Shown: one piece after another, positions 49,602-61,231 of the stretch
How the letters are laid out: every line of letters begins with the position of its first letter
Numbering within the stretch: the first letter of the stretch is position 1
Assembly: GCF_900187645.1 (NCBI RefSeq)
Contig: NZ_FYEE01000001.1
Location: 310,001-374,000, forward strand
Reading direction: 5' to 3'
From: Pseudomonas sp. Irchel 3E20
GTDB taxonomy: Bacteria; Pseudomonadota; Gammaproteobacteria; Pseudomonadales; Pseudomonadaceae
Length of the DNA: 64,000 nt
The notes under the pieces: model-generated
What the model saw: the letters and a program-made list of their open reading frames with translations, nothing else
Database searches by the model: none
Told to the model about the DNA's origin: nothing
Program-made: the position numbers and the translations under genes

Positions 49602-52600
49602 ATGTTGATCCTGCGCGGCGCTCCTGCCCTTTCTGCCTTTCGCCACAGCAAACTCCTTGAGCAACTGAGCCAGAAGGTTCCGGCTGTCAGTGGCTTGTAT
49701 GCTGAATTCGCTCACTTCGCCGAAGTTACCGGCGTCCTGACCGGCGACGAACAGCAGGTGCTCGCGCGCCTTCTGAAGTACGGCCCAAGCGTTCCTGTTC
49801 AAGAGCCGACCGGCCGCCTGTTCCTGGTGCTGCCGCGTTTTGGCACCATCTCGCCGTGGTCGAGCAAGGCCAGCGACATCGCTCGCAACTGTGGCCTGGC
49901 GAAGGTCCAGCGCCTGGAGCGCGGCATTGCCTTCTATGTAGCCGGTGAATTCAGTGAGGCCCAGGCGCAATTGGTGGCCGATGCCCTGCACGACCGCATG
50001 ACGCAAATCGTGCTCGGCGACCTGGAGCAGGCTGCCGGTCTGTTCAGCCACGCCGAGCCCAAGCCGCTGACCGCTATCGATGTGCTGGGCGGCGGTCGTA
50101 CCGCGCTGGAAACCGCCAACCGCGAACTGGGCCTGGCCCTGGCGGAAGACGAGATCGACTACCTGGTCAACGCCTTCGTTGGCCTGGGCCGCAACCCTCA
50201 TGACATCGAACTGATGATGTTCGCCCAGGCGAACTCCGAGCACTGCCGCCACAAGATCTTCAACGCCAGTTGGGATATCGACGGCCAGAGCCAGGAGAAA
50301 AGCCTGTTCGGCATGATTAAGAACACCTACGTGATGCACAGCGAAGGTGTCCTGTCGGCCTACAAGGACAACGCCTCGGTCATCGTCGGCAGCGTGGCCG
50401 GGCGTTTCTTCCCGAACCCTGAGACCCGCCAGTACGGCGCGGTGCAGGAGCCGGTGCACATCCTGATGAAGGTCGAGACCCACAACCACCCGACCGCCAT
50501 TGCGCCGTTCCCGGGCGCGTCCACCGGTTCCGGTGGCGAGATCCGCGATGAAGGTGCAACCGGTCGCGGCGCCAAGCCCAAGGCAGGCCTGACCGGTTTC
50601 ACCGTATCTAACCTGCAGATCCCCGGTTTCGAGCAGCCCTGGGAAGTGCCTTACGGCAAGCCCGAGCGCATCGTCACCGCGCTGGACATCATGATCGAAG
50701 GCCCGCTGGGCGGCGCAGCGTTCAACAACGAATTCGGCCGTCCGGCCCTGACGGGCTATTTCCGTACTTTCGAGCAGTCCATCACCACCCCCCGTGGCGA
50801 TGAAGTGCGCGGTTACCACAAGCCGATCATGCTGGCTGGCGGCATGGGCAACATCCGCGCCGAACACGTGCAGAAGGCCGAGATCGTTGTCGGCTCCAAG
50901 CTGATCGTCCTCGGCGGCCCGGCCATGCTCATCGGCCTGGGCGGCGGTGCGGCATCCTCCATGGCCACTGGCGCCAGCTCGGCGGACCTGGATTTCGCTT
51001 CCGTGCAACGGGAAAACCCGGAGATGGAGCGTCGTTGCCAGGAAGTCATCGACCGTTGCTGGCAGTTGGGTGACAAAAACCCCATCAGCTTCATCCACGA
51101 CGTCGGCGCGGGCGGCCTGTCCAACGCCTTCCCGGAACTGGTCAACGACGGTGGCCGTGGCGGTCGCTTCGAGCTGCGCAACATTCCCAACGACGAGCCG
51201 GGCATGGCCCCGCACGAGATCTGGAGCAACGAATCCCAGGAACGCTACGTGCTGGCCGTTGGCCCGGAAGATTTCGCCCGTTTCCAGGCGATCTGCGAGC
51301 GCGAGCGCTGCCCGTTCGCCGTGGTCGGCGAAGCCACTGCCGAGCCGCAACTGACGGTCACCGACAGCCACTTCGGCAACAGCCCCGTGGACATGCCGCT
51401 GGAAGTGCTGCTGGGCAAGGCCCCGCGCATGCACCGTTCGGCGGTTCGTGAAAGCGAGCTGGGCGATGACTTCGACCCCTCGGGCCTGAACATCGCCGAG
51501 TGCGTCGAGCGTGTCTTGCACCACCCAGCGGTGGCCAGCAAGAGCTTCCTGATTACCATCGGCGACCGCACCATTACCGGCCTCGTGGCCCGTGACCAGA
51601 TGGTCGGCCCATGGCAAGTCCCTGTGGCCGACGTTGCCGTCACCGCCACCAGTTTTGACGTCTACACCGGTGAAGCCATGGCCATGGGCGAGCGCACGCC
51701 GCTGGCCCTGCTGGATGCCCCGGCGTCGGGCCGCATGGCCATCGGCGAGGTGCTGACCAACATCGCTGCTTCGCGCATTGGCAAAATCTCCGACATCAAA
51801 CTGTCGGCCAACTGGATGTCCGCGGCCGGCCACCCCGGTGAAGATGCGCGTCTGTACGACACGGTCAAGGCTGTCGGCATGGAGCTGTGCCCGGAATTGG
51901 GCATCACCATTCCGGTGGGCAAGGACTCCATGTCCATGGCTACGCGCTGGAACGATGAAGGCGTGGACAAGACCGTGACGTCGCCGATGTCGTTGATCGT
52001 CACCGGGTTCGCGCCGGTCACCGACATCCGCCAGACCCTGACCCCGCAGTTGCGCATGGACAAGGGCACCACCGACCTGATTCTGATCGACCTGGGCCGT
52101 GGCCAGAACCGCATGGGCGCCTCGATCCTGGCCCAGGTCCACGGCAAGCTTGGCAGCCAGGCCCCGGACGTTGACGACGCCGAAGACCTCAAGGCCTTCT
52201 TCGCCGTGATCCAGGGCTTGAACGCTGATGGCCACCTGCTGGCCTATCACGACCGTTCCGACGGCGGCCTGCTTACCAGCACCGTGGAAATGGCCTTTGC
52301 CGGCCATTGCGGCCTGAGCCTGAACCTCGATGGCGTGGCCGAAACCTCGGCCGATATCGCCGCCATTTTGTTCAACGAAGAGCTGGGCGCGGTGATCCAG
52401 GTTCGCCAGGACGCTACCCCGGACGTGCTTGCACAGTTCAGCGCCGCCGGCCTGGGCGATTGCGTCTCGGTTATCGGCCAACCGGTGAACAGTGGCGATA
52501 TCAGCATCATCTTCAATGGCGACACCGTGTTTGAGGGTCAGCGCCGCCTGTTGCAACGTCAGTGGGCTGAAACCAGCTACCAGATCCAGCGTCTGCGCGA

Positions 52601-53498
52601 CAACGTCGACTGCGCTGAACAGGAATTCGACCTGATCCTGGAGGAAGACAACCCGGGTTTGAGCGTCAAGCTCAGCTTCGACGTCAACCAGGACGTGGCC
52701 GCGCCCTACATCAAAAAAGGCATCCGCCCACAAGTTGCCGTGCTGCGTGAGCAGGGTGTCAACGGCCAGGTGGAAATGGCCGCAGCCTTCGACCGCGCCG
52801 GTTTCAGCGCGATCGACGTGCACATGAGCGATATCCTCGCTGGCCGTGTCGACCTCAACGAGTTCAAAGGCCTGGTGGCCTGCGGCGGTTTCTCCTACGG
52901 CGACGTACTGGGCGCCGGTGAAGGCTGGGCTAAGTCGGCGCTGTTCAACAGCCGCGCCCGCGATGCCTTCCAGGGCTTCTTCGAGCGTAATGACAGCTTC
53001 ACTCTGGGCGTGTGCAACGGTTGCCAGATGATGTCCAACCTGCACGAACTGATCCCCGGCAGCGAGTTCTGGCCGCACTTCGTGCGCAACCGCTCCGAGC
53101 AGTTCGAAGCCCGGGTGGCCATGGTCCAGGTGCAGGAGTCGAACTCGATCTTCCTGCAGGGCATGGCCGGCTCGCGCATGCCAATCGCCATCGCCCACGG
53201 TGAAGGCCATGCCGAGTTTGAAAGCGAAGAGGCCCTGCTCGAAGCCGACCTGTCCGGCTGTGTGGCGATGCGCTTCGTCGATAACCACGGCAAGGTCACC
53301 GAAAGCTACCCGGCTAACCCGAACGGCTCGCCGCGCGGGATTACCGGCCTGACCAGCCGCGACGGCCGCGTGACCATCATGATGCCGCACCCGGAGCGGG
53401 TGTTCCGTGCCGTGCAGAACTCGTGGCGCTCGGAAGACTGGAACGAAGACGCGCCATGGATGCGCATGTTCCGCAACGCCCGCGTGTGGGTGAACTAA
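49602..53498 (+). CDS. purL: Phosphoribosylformylglycinamidine synthase
   Basis: 1,298 residues, the large proteobacterial type. It converts FGAR plus glutamine and ATP to FGAM in purine synthesis. The N-terminal and linker domains are followed by two AIR-synthase-like halves ('[20 protein letters not shown]', '[10 protein letters not shown]', '[16 protein letters not shown]', '[12 protein letters not shown]'). The C-terminal glutaminase domain has nucleophile C1138 in '[13 protein letters not shown]' and His/Glu in '[10 protein letters not shown]' and '[10 protein letters not shown]'. No truncation is seen. Confidence 0.98.
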   Translation: MLILRGAPALSAFRHSKLLEQLSQKVPAVSGLYAEFAHFAEVTGVLTGDEQQVLARLLKYGPSVPVQEPTGRLFLVLPRFGTISPWSSKASDIARNCGLAKVQRLERGIAFYVAGEFSEAQAQLVADALHDRMTQIVLGDLEQAAGLFSHAEPKPLTAIDVLGGGRTALETANRELGLALAEDEIDYLVNAFVGLGRNPHDIELMMFAQANSEHCRHKIFNASWDIDGQSQEKSLFGMIKNTYVMHSEGVLSAYKDNASVIVGSVAGRFFPNPETRQYGAVQEPVHILMKVETHNHPTAIAPFPGASTGSGGEIRDEGATGRGAKPKAGLTGFTVSNLQIPGFEQPWEVPYGKPERIVTALDIMIEGPLGGAAFNNEFGRPALTGYFRTFEQSITTPRGDEVRGYHKPIMLAGGMGNIRAEHVQKAEIVVGSKLIVLGGPAMLIGLGGGAASSMATGASSADLDFASVQRENPEMERRCQEVIDRCWQLGDKNPISFIHDVGAGGLSNAFPELVNDGGRGGRFELRNIPNDEPGMAPHEIWSNESQERYVLAVGPEDFARFQAICERERCPFAVVGEATAEPQLTVTDSHFGNSPVDMPLEVLLGKAPRMHRSAVRESELGDDFDPSGLNIAECVERVLHHPAVASKSFLITIGDRTITGLVARDQMVGPWQVPVADVAVTATSFDVYTGEAMAMGERTPLALLDAPASGRMAIGEVLTNIAASRIGKISDIKLSANWMSAAGHPGEDARLYDTVKAVGMELCPELGITIPVGKDSMSMATRWNDEGVDKTVTSPMSLIVTGFAPVTDIRQTLTPQLRMDKGTTDLILIDLGRGQNRMGASILAQVHGKLGSQAPDVDDAEDLKAFFAVIQGLNADGHLLAYHDRSDGGLLTSTVEMAFAGHCGLSLNLDGVAETSADIAAILFNEELGAVIQVRQDATPDVLAQFSAAGLGDCVSVIGQPVNSGDISIIFNGDTVFEGQRRLLQRQWAETSYQIQRLRDNVDCAEQEFDLILEEDNPGLSVKLSFDVNQDVAAPYIKKGIRPQVAVLREQGVNGQVEMAAAFDRAGFSAIDVHMSDILAGRVDLNEFKGLVACGGFSYGDVLGAGEGWAKSALFNSRARDAFQGFFERNDSFTLGVCNGCQMMSNLHELIPGSEFWPHFVRNRSEQFEARVAMVQVQESNSIFLQGMAGSRMPIAIAHGEGHAEFESEEALLEADLSGCVAMRFVDNHGKVTESYPANPNGSPRGITGLTSRDGRVTIMMPHPERVFRAVQNSWRSEDWNEDAPWMRMFRNARVWVN

Positions 53499-53502
53499 GG
53501 CC

Positions 53503-53814
53503 GTGTACAAACTCGCCTTCTTCGTTCCGCCCAGCCACGTGGAGCAGGTCAAAAGCGCCGTATTCGCCGCCGGTGGCGGACGGATCGGCGCCTACGACCA
53601 GTGCGCCTGGCAGGTGCTCGGGTTTGGCCAGTTCCGCCCTTTGGACGGCAGCCAGCCGTTCCTCGGGCAAACCGGCGAGGTCGAGCAGGTAGAGGAATGG
53701 CGAGTCGAGTTGGTGGTGGCAAATGAGTCGATAGTGGCCGCCGTCGCGGCCCTCAAACTCAGCCACCCCTACGAAACCCCAGCCTATGAAGTGTGGCGGT
53801 TGGAGGATTTCTGA
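53503..53814 (+). CDS. Nif3/YqfO C-terminal-like small protein
   Basis: 103 residues, GTG start 4 bases after the purL stop. 'YKLAFFVPPSHVEQVKSAVF' and 'GGGRIGAYDQCAWQVLGFGQ' with 'LSHPYETPAYEVW' match the CutA-like insert domain of Nif3/YqfO proteins, here as a free-standing protein. The function is unknown. Tight spacing suggests co-translation with purL, a conserved Pseudomonas pairing as I recall. A strong terminator follows. Confidence 0.85.
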   Translation: MYKLAFFVPPSHVEQVKSAVFAAGGGRIGAYDQCAWQVLGFGQFRPLDGSQPFLGQTGEVEQVEEWRVELVVANESIVAAVAALKLSHPYETPAYEVWRLEDF

Positions 53815-53833
53815 CTCCTGGGCCGCTCAAATG

Positions 53834-53871
53834 AAAAACCCGCTGAACCGGAAACGGTCAGCGGGTTTTTT
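53834..53871 (+). terminator. Bidirectional rho-independent terminator
   Basis: AACCCGCTGAACCG (53837-53850) and CGGTCAGCGGGTT (53855-53867) with a GAAA tetraloop, A-run before and T-run after. It ends the purL unit and, from the other side, the L,D-transpeptidase gene (stop at 53890). Confidence 0.92.
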
Positions 53872-53889
53872 GTGGGCGGGCCCAAAGGC

Positions 53890-54393
53890 TCACGGCCGGA
53901 TTTCAATCATCGTGCCGTCCTTGACCAGGCCCCACACTTCGCGCATGTCAACGTTACGCATGGCAATGCAGCCGTCGGTCCAGTCCAGGGTGTGGAAGTA
54001 GTCCTCCGGGTATTCCTCGGAGTCCGGGGTGCCGTGGATCATTATCATTCCGCCTGGCGGTACGCCTTCGCGGCGGGCGCGGGCGGCGTCGGTGATGTTG
54101 GGGTAGGAAATGTGCATGGCCAGGTTGAAGCGGTCGCTGGTTTTGCGCCAATCCAGCCAATAGAAGCCCTCGGGGGTGCGTTTGTCGCCTTCCATCAGCT
54201 TGGGGCCCTTGGGTTTCTTGCCCAGGGAGATGCGGTAGGTCTTGAGCGGTTTGCCATCGTTTATCAGTTGCAGTTGATGGGCCGATTTGAGCACCAGCAC
54301 TTTTTCGATGATTTTGCCGTCCAGGGTTCCCATCGGGGAGGCCTGGGATACAGCCATGACAGAGAGGCAGAGCAGTGCAAGCAACCAGCGCAT
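53890..54393 (-). CDS. Periplasmic L,D-transpeptidase-like protein (YkuD family)
   Basis: 167 residues with a signal peptide ending near 'MAVSQA'. The YkuD domain covers residues ~28-165, with 'KVLVLKSAHQLQLINDGKPL', 'LGKKPKGPKLMEGDKRTPEG', the catalytic histidine in 'MIMIHGTPDS' and catalytic cysteine in 'DWTDGCIAMRNVDM'. Such enzymes cross-link murein or attach proteins to it. It is a short member with no LysM or peptidoglycan-binding domain. Confidence 0.9.
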   Translation of the reverse strand: MRWLLALLCLSVMAVSQASPMGTLDGKIIEKVLVLKSAHQLQLINDGKPLKTYRISLGKKPKGPKLMEGDKRTPEGFYWLDWRKTSDRFNLAMHISYPNITDAARARREGVPPGGMIMIHGTPDSEEYPEDYFHTLDWTDGCIAMRNVDMREVWGLVKDGTMIEIRP

Positions 54394-54426
54394 TGAAACG
54401 ATTTCCCAAGGTACGGTGTTGTTGTT

Positions 54427-54978
54427 TTAAGTGATCGCAGGCTGGGCCAGCGGCGGTATGGATTCGCTGCGCACCGGGTAGAGGCCCGCGCGGCGGTCAG
54501 CGAAAAAGCATTCTAGGGTACGCCCCACGGTGCGGAAAGCCAGCTCTGACCAAGGGATGTCGGCCTCCTCGAACAGCCGCACTTCCAGGCTCTCGATGCC
54601 CGCGGCGAAATCCGGGTCGGCCAGCTCGGCGCGAAAGAACACATGCACCTGGCTGATATGAGGCACATCGATCAAGGTGTAGAGGCTCAGGTTGCGCACG
54701 CGGGCGCAGGCTTCCTCGGCGGTTTCGCGTTCGGCGGCCTGCTGTACGGTCTCGCCGTTTTCCATGAACCCGGCCGGCAACGTCCAGTAACCCAGGCGCG
54801 GTTCGATGGCGCGGCGGCACAACAGCACTTGCGTGCCCCAGGTGGGCAGGCACCCGGCGACGATGTTGGGGTTCTGGTAGTGAATGGTCTGGCAGTGATC
54901 GCAGACAAAACGCAGGCGTGAGTCGCCATCGGGAATGCGCTGGGTAACCGGGTGACCGCACTGGCTGCAAAATTTCAT
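54427..54978 (-). CDS. NUDIX hydrolase with N-terminal zinc ribbon
   Basis: 183 residues from ATG 54978, downstream of GGAAGCCCCCG; the open frame to 55095 is rejected. 'MKFCSQCGHPV' with 'FVCDHCQTIHYQNP' forms a four-cysteine zinc ribbon as in NudC-like enzymes. The Nudix box reads 'GFMENGETVQQAAERETAEE' (GX5EX7REXXEE). The substrate is probably a nucleotide derivative such as NAD(H) or ADP-ribose, not determinable here. Divergent from another NUDIX gene 150 bases away. Confidence 0.9.
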   Translation of the reverse strand: MKFCSQCGHPVTQRIPDGDSRLRFVCDHCQTIHYQNPNIVAGCLPTWGTQVLLCRRAIEPRLGYWTLPAGFMENGETVQQAAERETAEEACARVRNLSLYTLIDVPHISQVHVFFRAELADPDFAAGIESLEVRLFEEADIPWSELAFRTVGRTLECFFADRRAGLYPVRSESIPPLAQPAIT

Positions 54979-55127
54979 ACGGGGGCTTCCGAAAAGGCTG
55001 CGGCTATCTTGGCGTGGCGGGTCGCTTGCCTGCAAGTTGTCGTTAAGCGACATGCCGGGTTTTTTGGGGTTGGGCGAGTGATTCCTTTGGTGCATGATGC
55101 CCAGTAGCCAACAGATCGAGATGACTC

Positions 55128-55727
55128 ATGCTGGACGAGCTACTTCACCGTGTAAGCAACCACACCCCGCGCACCCTGGAAACCGACCGGCGTTTTCCCG
55201 AAGCCGCGGTGCTGGTGCCCATCACTCGCAGCGACGAGCCGGAACTGGTGCTGACCCTGCGCGCCAGCGGCCTCTCGACCCATGGTGGCGAAGTGGCCTT
55301 TCCCGGTGGGCGCCGCGACCCGGAAGACCCGGACCTGGTGTTCACCGCCCTGCGTGAGGCCGAAGAAGAAATCGGCCTGCCGCCGGGCCTGGTGGAAGTG
55401 ATCGGGCCCCTCAGCCCACTGATTTCCTTGCATGGCATCCGTGTCACGCCTTTTGTCGGGGTGGTTCCCGACTTCGTCGAATACCGCGCCAATGACGCCG
55501 AGATCGCAGCGGTGTTCAGCGTGCCTCTGGAGTTTTTCCGCCAGGACCCGCGTGAGCACACCCACCGCATCGACTACCAGGGCCGCAGTTGGTATGTGCC
55601 CAGCTACCGCTTTGGCGAGTACAAGATCTGGGGCCTGACCGCGATCATGATCGTCGAGTTGGTTAATTTGCTCTATGACGCGAAGATCAGCCTGCACCAC
55701 CCCCCCAAGAGCTTTATCAATATTTGA
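55128..55727 (+). CDS. NUDIX hydrolase, CoA-pyrophosphatase type
   Basis: 199 residues from ATG 55128. 'LSTHGGEVAFPGGRRDPEDP' followed by 'ALREAEEEIGLPPG' is the Nudix box with the preceding CoA-type signature (LxxHxGxxAFPGG). It likely cleaves CoA to phosphopantetheine and 3',5'-ADP. 'PFVGVVPDFVEYRANDAEIA' and 'WGLTAIMIVELVNLLY' also fit NudL/YeaB relatives. The next gene (gamma carbonic anhydrase) follows by 42 bases. Confidence 0.88.
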   Translation: MLDELLHRVSNHTPRTLETDRRFPEAAVLVPITRSDEPELVLTLRASGLSTHGGEVAFPGGRRDPEDPDLVFTALREAEEEIGLPPGLVEVIGPLSPLISLHGIRVTPFVGVVPDFVEYRANDAEIAAVFSVPLEFFRQDPREHTHRIDYQGRSWYVPSYRFGEYKIWGLTAIMIVELVNLLYDAKISLHHPPKSFINI

Positions 55728-55769
55728 AGCCATCGCTCGTATGGCGACGTGAGCCGTGAGGATTACCTG

Positions 55770-56290
<521 letters not shown>

Positions 56291-56294
<4 letters not shown>

Positions 56295-56506
56295 CCGCCA
56301 GCGAACGCCCGGTAGCCTCGCCCTGTGTCAGTATCTGCGCCCTGGACGAGCAGGATATTTGCACCGGTTGCCAGCGCAATGTCGACGAAATCACCCGATG
56401 GAGCCGCATGGACAACGCCGAGCGCCGTAGGGTGCTGGGCGTGTGCCATGAGCGGGCGAAGGCGAATGGGCGGCTGTGGATGATTCCGGGGCGCTCGGGT
56501 GCCTGA
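56291..56506 (+). CDS. DUF1289 small cysteine-rich protein
   Basis: 71 residues, ATGA overlap with the preceding gene. '[20 protein letters not shown]' contains four cysteines, the mark of DUF1289, with '[18 protein letters not shown]' as its helical part. It is likely a metal-binding protein of unknown function. Translational coupling to the carbonic-anhydrase-like gene suggests a shared role. Confidence 0.9.
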
Positions 56507-56574
56507 GCCGGCGCAGCAGCGGGCTTGCCCGCTATAACGATATCCAAGACGACATCATTTTAATTGTGCAGTAC

Positions 56575-56595
56575 CCTGTGCGCCTTGTTCACAGG
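56575..56595 (+). promoter_or_regulatory. Inverted repeat just upstream of the VUT-family gene
   Basis: CCTGTG (56575-56580) and CACAGG (56590-56595) flank a 9-base loop, 11 bases before the ATG at 56607. The right arm is the only AGG near the start, so pairing could hide the ribosome site. Queuosine-related transporters often have preQ1 riboswitches, but the A-rich tail of that class is missing. Confidence 0.35.
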
Positions 56596-56606
56596 TCCCT
56601 CGCCCC

Positions 56607-57074
56607 ATGCTCTTCCTGATTGCCTATATCAGCAGTGTCGTGCTGATTAACTACGCCTTTTCCACCGCGCCGCACCTGGACATCATCTGGTCTGCCTGGG
56701 GTGGCCTGGTGTTTGTGCTGCGCGACATGGTGCAGACCCGCTTCGGCCACGGCGCAATCATCGCCATGCTGGCGGCGCTGGTGCTCTCGTACCTGACGTC
56801 CGACCCTTCCATTGCCCTGGCCAGCGCCACGGCGTTCGCGGTCTCCGAATGCATCGACTGGCTGGTGTTCAGCATCACCAAACGCCCGCTGCACGACCGC
56901 TTGTGGATCAGCTCGGCCCTGAGCATTCCACTCGATACCTTTATCTTCTTCGGCCTGATCGGCGCGCTCACCCCCGGTGTGGTGCTCACCGCCCTGGGTT
57001 CCAAGTTCGCCGGCGTGACGGTGGTGTGGCTGGCCATGGCTTGGCGTTTACGCCGCAACCCGGTCGCCAACTGA
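56607..57074 (+). CDS. VUT-family membrane protein (vitamin or queuosine-precursor uptake like)
   Basis: 155 residues, about five membrane segments ('LFLIAYISSVVLINYAF', 'GGLVFVLRDMVQTRFGHGAI', 'IAMLAALVLSYL', 'LDTFIFFGLIGALTPGVVL'). The conserved 'RDMVQTRFG' and 'AVSECIDWLVFSITKRPLHD' resemble the YhhQ/VUT family, which takes up 7-cyano-7-deazaguanine. It is shorter than E. coli YhhQ (~220). Function by homology only. Confidence 0.65.
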   Translation: MLFLIAYISSVVLINYAFSTAPHLDIIWSAWGGLVFVLRDMVQTRFGHGAIIAMLAALVLSYLTSDPSIALASATAFAVSECIDWLVFSITKRPLHDRLWISSALSIPLDTFIFFGLIGALTPGVVLTALGSKFAGVTVVWLAMAWRLRRNPVAN

Positions 57075-57173
57075 GGCCAAGTGTCGCGGTTCATGTAAAA
57101 TGCCGCGCTTTCTCCCCACGGGAAGCGCGCCCGGCGTGCGTCCCTCGATGATCTGCTCCTTTGAGGACCTGAA

Positions 57174-58355
57174 ATGACCCGTATCGGAACTCCATTGTCG
57201 CCAACCGCGACCCGCGTTTTGCTGTGTGGTTGCGGCGAATTGGGCAAGGAAGTGGTCATCGAGCTGCAACGCCTGGGCGTTGAAGTGATCGCCGTGGACC
57301 GCTACGCCAACGCGCCGGCGATGCAGGTGGCCCATCGCAGCCACGTTATCAACATGCTCGATGGCGCCGCGTTGCGGGCAGTGATCGAGGCCGAAAAGCC
57401 GCACTTCATCGTGCCCGAGATCGAAGCCATTGCCACCGCGACCCTGGTGGAGCTGGAGGCCGAAGGCTTCACCGTGATCCCTACCGCGCGCGCCACTTCC
57501 CTGACCATGAACCGCGAAGGCATCCGGCGCCTGGCCGCCGAAGAGCTGGACCTGCCGACCTCGCCTTACCACTTTGCCGACACCGTCGAAGACTACCGCA
57601 AGGCCGTGCAGGACCTGGGTTTCCCCTGTGTGGTCAAACCGGTCATGAGTTCTTCGGGCAAGGGCCAGAGCCTGTTGCGCAGCGCCGATGACGTGCAAAA
57701 AGCCTGGGACTACGCCCAAGAAGGCGGCCGTGCGGGCAAGGGCCGGGTGATTATCGAAGGCTTTATCGACTTCGACTACGAAATCACCTTGCTGACTGTG
57801 CGCCACGTGGGCGGCACCATGTTCTGCGCGCCGGTAGGCCACCGCCAGGAGAAGGGCGATTACCAGGAATCCTGGCAGCCGCAAGCCATGAGCCCGATTG
57901 CCCTGGCCGAGTCCGAGCGGGTCGCTAAGGCGGTCACCGAAGCCCTGGGCGGGCGTGGCCTGTTTGGCGTGGAATTGTTCATCAAGGGCGATCAGGTGTG
58001 GTTCAGCGAAGTCTCGCCGCGCCCCCACGACACCGGCCTGGTGACTCTGATTTCCCAGGACTTGTCGCAGTTTGCCCTGCATGCACGGGCGATCCTGGGC
58101 CTACCGATCCCGCTGATCCGTCAGTTCGGGCCTTCGGCGTCGGCAGTGATTCTGGTCGAAGGGCAATCGACCCAGACTGCGTTCGCCAACCTGGGCCAGG
58201 CCCTGAGCGAGCCGGACACGGCGTTGCGCCTGTTCGGCAAACCTGAAGTCAACGGCCAGCGCCGCATGGGCGTGGCCCTGGCGCGGGACGAGTCCATCGA
58301 AGCGGCCCGCGCCAAAGCTACACGCGCTGCCCAAGCAGTGGTTGTAGAGCTGTAA
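57174..58355 (+). CDS. purT: Formate-dependent phosphoribosylglycinamide formyltransferase
   Basis: 393 residues. ATP-grasp enzyme making FGAR from GAR, formate and ATP, an alternative to PurN; its product feeds PurL. The N-terminal nucleotide-binding motif is '[20 protein letters not shown]', then '[20 protein letters not shown]', '[17 protein letters not shown]', '[18 protein letters not shown]' and '[20 protein letters not shown]'. Full length for the family. Convergent with an MFS gene across a REP element. Confidence 0.97.
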   Translation: MTRIGTPLSPTATRVLLCGCGELGKEVVIELQRLGVEVIAVDRYANAPAMQVAHRSHVINMLDGAALRAVIEAEKPHFIVPEIEAIATATLVELEAEGFTVIPTARATSLTMNREGIRRLAAEELDLPTSPYHFADTVEDYRKAVQDLGFPCVVKPVMSSSGKGQSLLRSADDVQKAWDYAQEGGRAGKGRVIIEGFIDFDYEITLLTVRHVGGTMFCAPVGHRQEKGDYQESWQPQAMSPIALAESERVAKAVTEALGGRGLFGVELFIKGDQVWFSEVSPRPHDTGLVTLISQDLSQFALHARAILGLPIPLIRQFGPSASAVILVEGQSTQTAFANLGQALSEPDTALRLFGKPEVNGQRRMGVALARDESIEAARAKATRAAQAVVVEL

Positions 58356-58368
58356 TCGGGGCGTTTTT

Positions 58369-58426
58369 ATCGCGGGCAAGTGCGTTCTCACAGTGAACCG
58401 CACTGTGGGGCGGGCTTGCCCGCGAT
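58369..58426. repeat. REP-like inverted repeat
   Basis: ATCGCGGGCAAG (58369-58380) is mirrored by CTTGCCCGCGAT (58415-58426). It lies in the convergent gap between purT and the MFS gene. Confidence 0.8.
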
Positions 58427-58435
58427 GCGCTGGTG

Positions 58436-59752
58436 TCAAACCACCCGATTCAAATCGTTATGCCGCGTTTCCTTCAGGCACAGCACCGCCACCAGGCTGA
58501 GCACCGCTGCCGCCGAGACGTACCCGCCGACCCAACTCAAACCGCCCATGGCCACCAGTTTCTGGGCGAAGAACGGTGCCGCCGAGGCGCCGACAATACC
58601 GCCCAAGTTATAGGCCGCCGACGCGCCGGTGTAGCGCACGTGGGTAGGAAATAGCTCTGGCAGCAGGGCGCCCATGGGTGCGAAGGTCACGCCCATCAGG
58701 AACAGCTCGATGCACAGGAACAGTGCTACGCCCCAGGTCGAGCCTTGGGTCAACAGCGGCTCCATGAGAAACCCCGACAATATCGCCAGCACGCCGCCGA
58801 CAATCAGCACCGGTTTGCGCCCATAACGGTCGCTGGCCCAGGCGGAAAGCGGCGTGGCGGCGGCCATGAACAACACGGCAAAGCACAACAGGCCGAGGAA
58901 GGTTTCCCGGCTGTAGCCCAGGGTGGAAACCCCGTAGCTCAGGGAGAACACCGTTGAAATGTAGAACAGCGCATAGCACACCACCATCGCGGCGGCGCCC
59001 AGCAGGGTCGGGGCCCAGTATTGGCTGAACAGCTCAACCAGCGGCATCTTTACCCGCTCCTGGCGGGCGACGGCGTTGGCGAACACCGGGGTTTCGTGCA
59101 GTTTCAGGCGCACATACAGGCCGACCATCACCAGCGCGGCACTGAGCAGGAATGGAATGCGCCAGCCCCAGGAGCGGAACTGTTCGTCGTCCAGGGTCAT
59201 GGCCAGCGTCAGAAACAGGCCGTTGGCTGCGAGGAAACCGATCGAAGGCCCCAGTTGCGGGAACATGCCGAACCAGGCGCGCTTGCCTTTGGGCGCATTT
59301 TCCGTGGCCAGCAATGCGGCGCCGCCCCATTCCCCGCCCAGCCCCAGGCCCTGGCCGAAACGCAGCACGCACAGCAGGATCGGCGCCCAGGCGCCAATGG
59401 TGGCGTAGCCGGGCAAGACGCCAATCAGGGTGGTGCACACGCCCATCAGCAGTAACGACGCCACCAGGGTGGATTTACGCCCGATACGGTCGCCAAAATG
59501 GCCGAACAGCGCCGAACCCAGAGGGCGGGCGAGGAAAGCGATACCGAAGGTCAGGAACGCCGACAGCATCTGTGCGGTGCCGGAGGTCTGGGGAAAGAAC
59601 ACTGGGCCGATCACCAGCGCGGCGGCGGTGGCGTAGACGTAGAAGTCATAGAACTCGATGGCGGTGCCAATGAAACTGGCGGTGGCCACGCGGGTGGCCG
59701 AGTTGGTCGGCGCAACAGGTGCGGCGTCACTCATGGTCGTGCTGGGGGGCAT
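58436..59752 (-). CDS. MFS metabolite:proton symporter (MHS family)
   Basis: 438 residues, twelve membrane segments. 'FIGTAIEFYDFYVYATAAAL' is the MHS signature, with 'GHFGDRIGRKSTLVASLLLM' between TM2 and TM3 and 'FGQGLGLGGEWGGAALLATE' (RxGQGxxxGGE-like). Known substrates of the family include alpha-ketoglutarate, citrate, shikimate and proline/betaine; this one is unassigned. Start at ATG 59752 preferred because AGGGA precedes it; ATG 59734 is possible. Confidence 0.9.
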   Translation of the reverse strand: MPPSTTMSDAAPVAPTNSATRVATASFIGTAIEFYDFYVYATAAALVIGPVFFPQTSGTAQMLSAFLTFGIAFLARPLGSALFGHFGDRIGRKSTLVASLLLMGVCTTLIGVLPGYATIGAWAPILLCVLRFGQGLGLGGEWGGAALLATENAPKGKRAWFGMFPQLGPSIGFLAANGLFLTLAMTLDDEQFRSWGWRIPFLLSAALVMVGLYVRLKLHETPVFANAVARQERVKMPLVELFSQYWAPTLLGAAAMVVCYALFYISTVFSLSYGVSTLGYSRETFLGLLCFAVLFMAAATPLSAWASDRYGRKPVLIVGGVLAILSGFLMEPLLTQGSTWGVALFLCIELFLMGVTFAPMGALLPELFPTHVRYTGASAAYNLGGIVGASAAPFFAQKLVAMGGLSWVGGYVSAAAVLSLVAVLCLKETRHNDLNRVV

Positions 59753-59992
59753 GCGGATATCCCTGACAGTCTTAGGCTCCGTTGGAGCGAATTATTATGG
59801 TCGAACACCCAGGGATCAGGGCTGCGCAGGCTTGGCTCGGGATGGGAGCGCGCACCGTCAAGACGCGGTGGAGCGGGGCCGGGGACCGGCAGGTGCGGAT
59901 AGCACGCGGTACGGCGGGGCTTAGGTAAGCGGGGTCGATTATAGGAAGGGGCCTAACGATCCAGCAAGGGCCGGGCGCGGGGCTTTGCGCCG

Positions 59993-61219
<1,227 letters not shown>

Positions 61220-61231
61220 GATCGCGGCTCG

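Noticed and set aside
49548-53552. A 1,334-codon minus-strand frame opposite purL
   Set aside because: It mirrors the codon structure of purL, shows no domain, and purL is unmistakable on the plus strand.
56507-56606. preQ1 riboswitch before the VUT-family gene
   Set aside because: The hairpin is present but the characteristic A-rich pseudoknot tail of class I is missing, so it is listed only as an inverted repeat.
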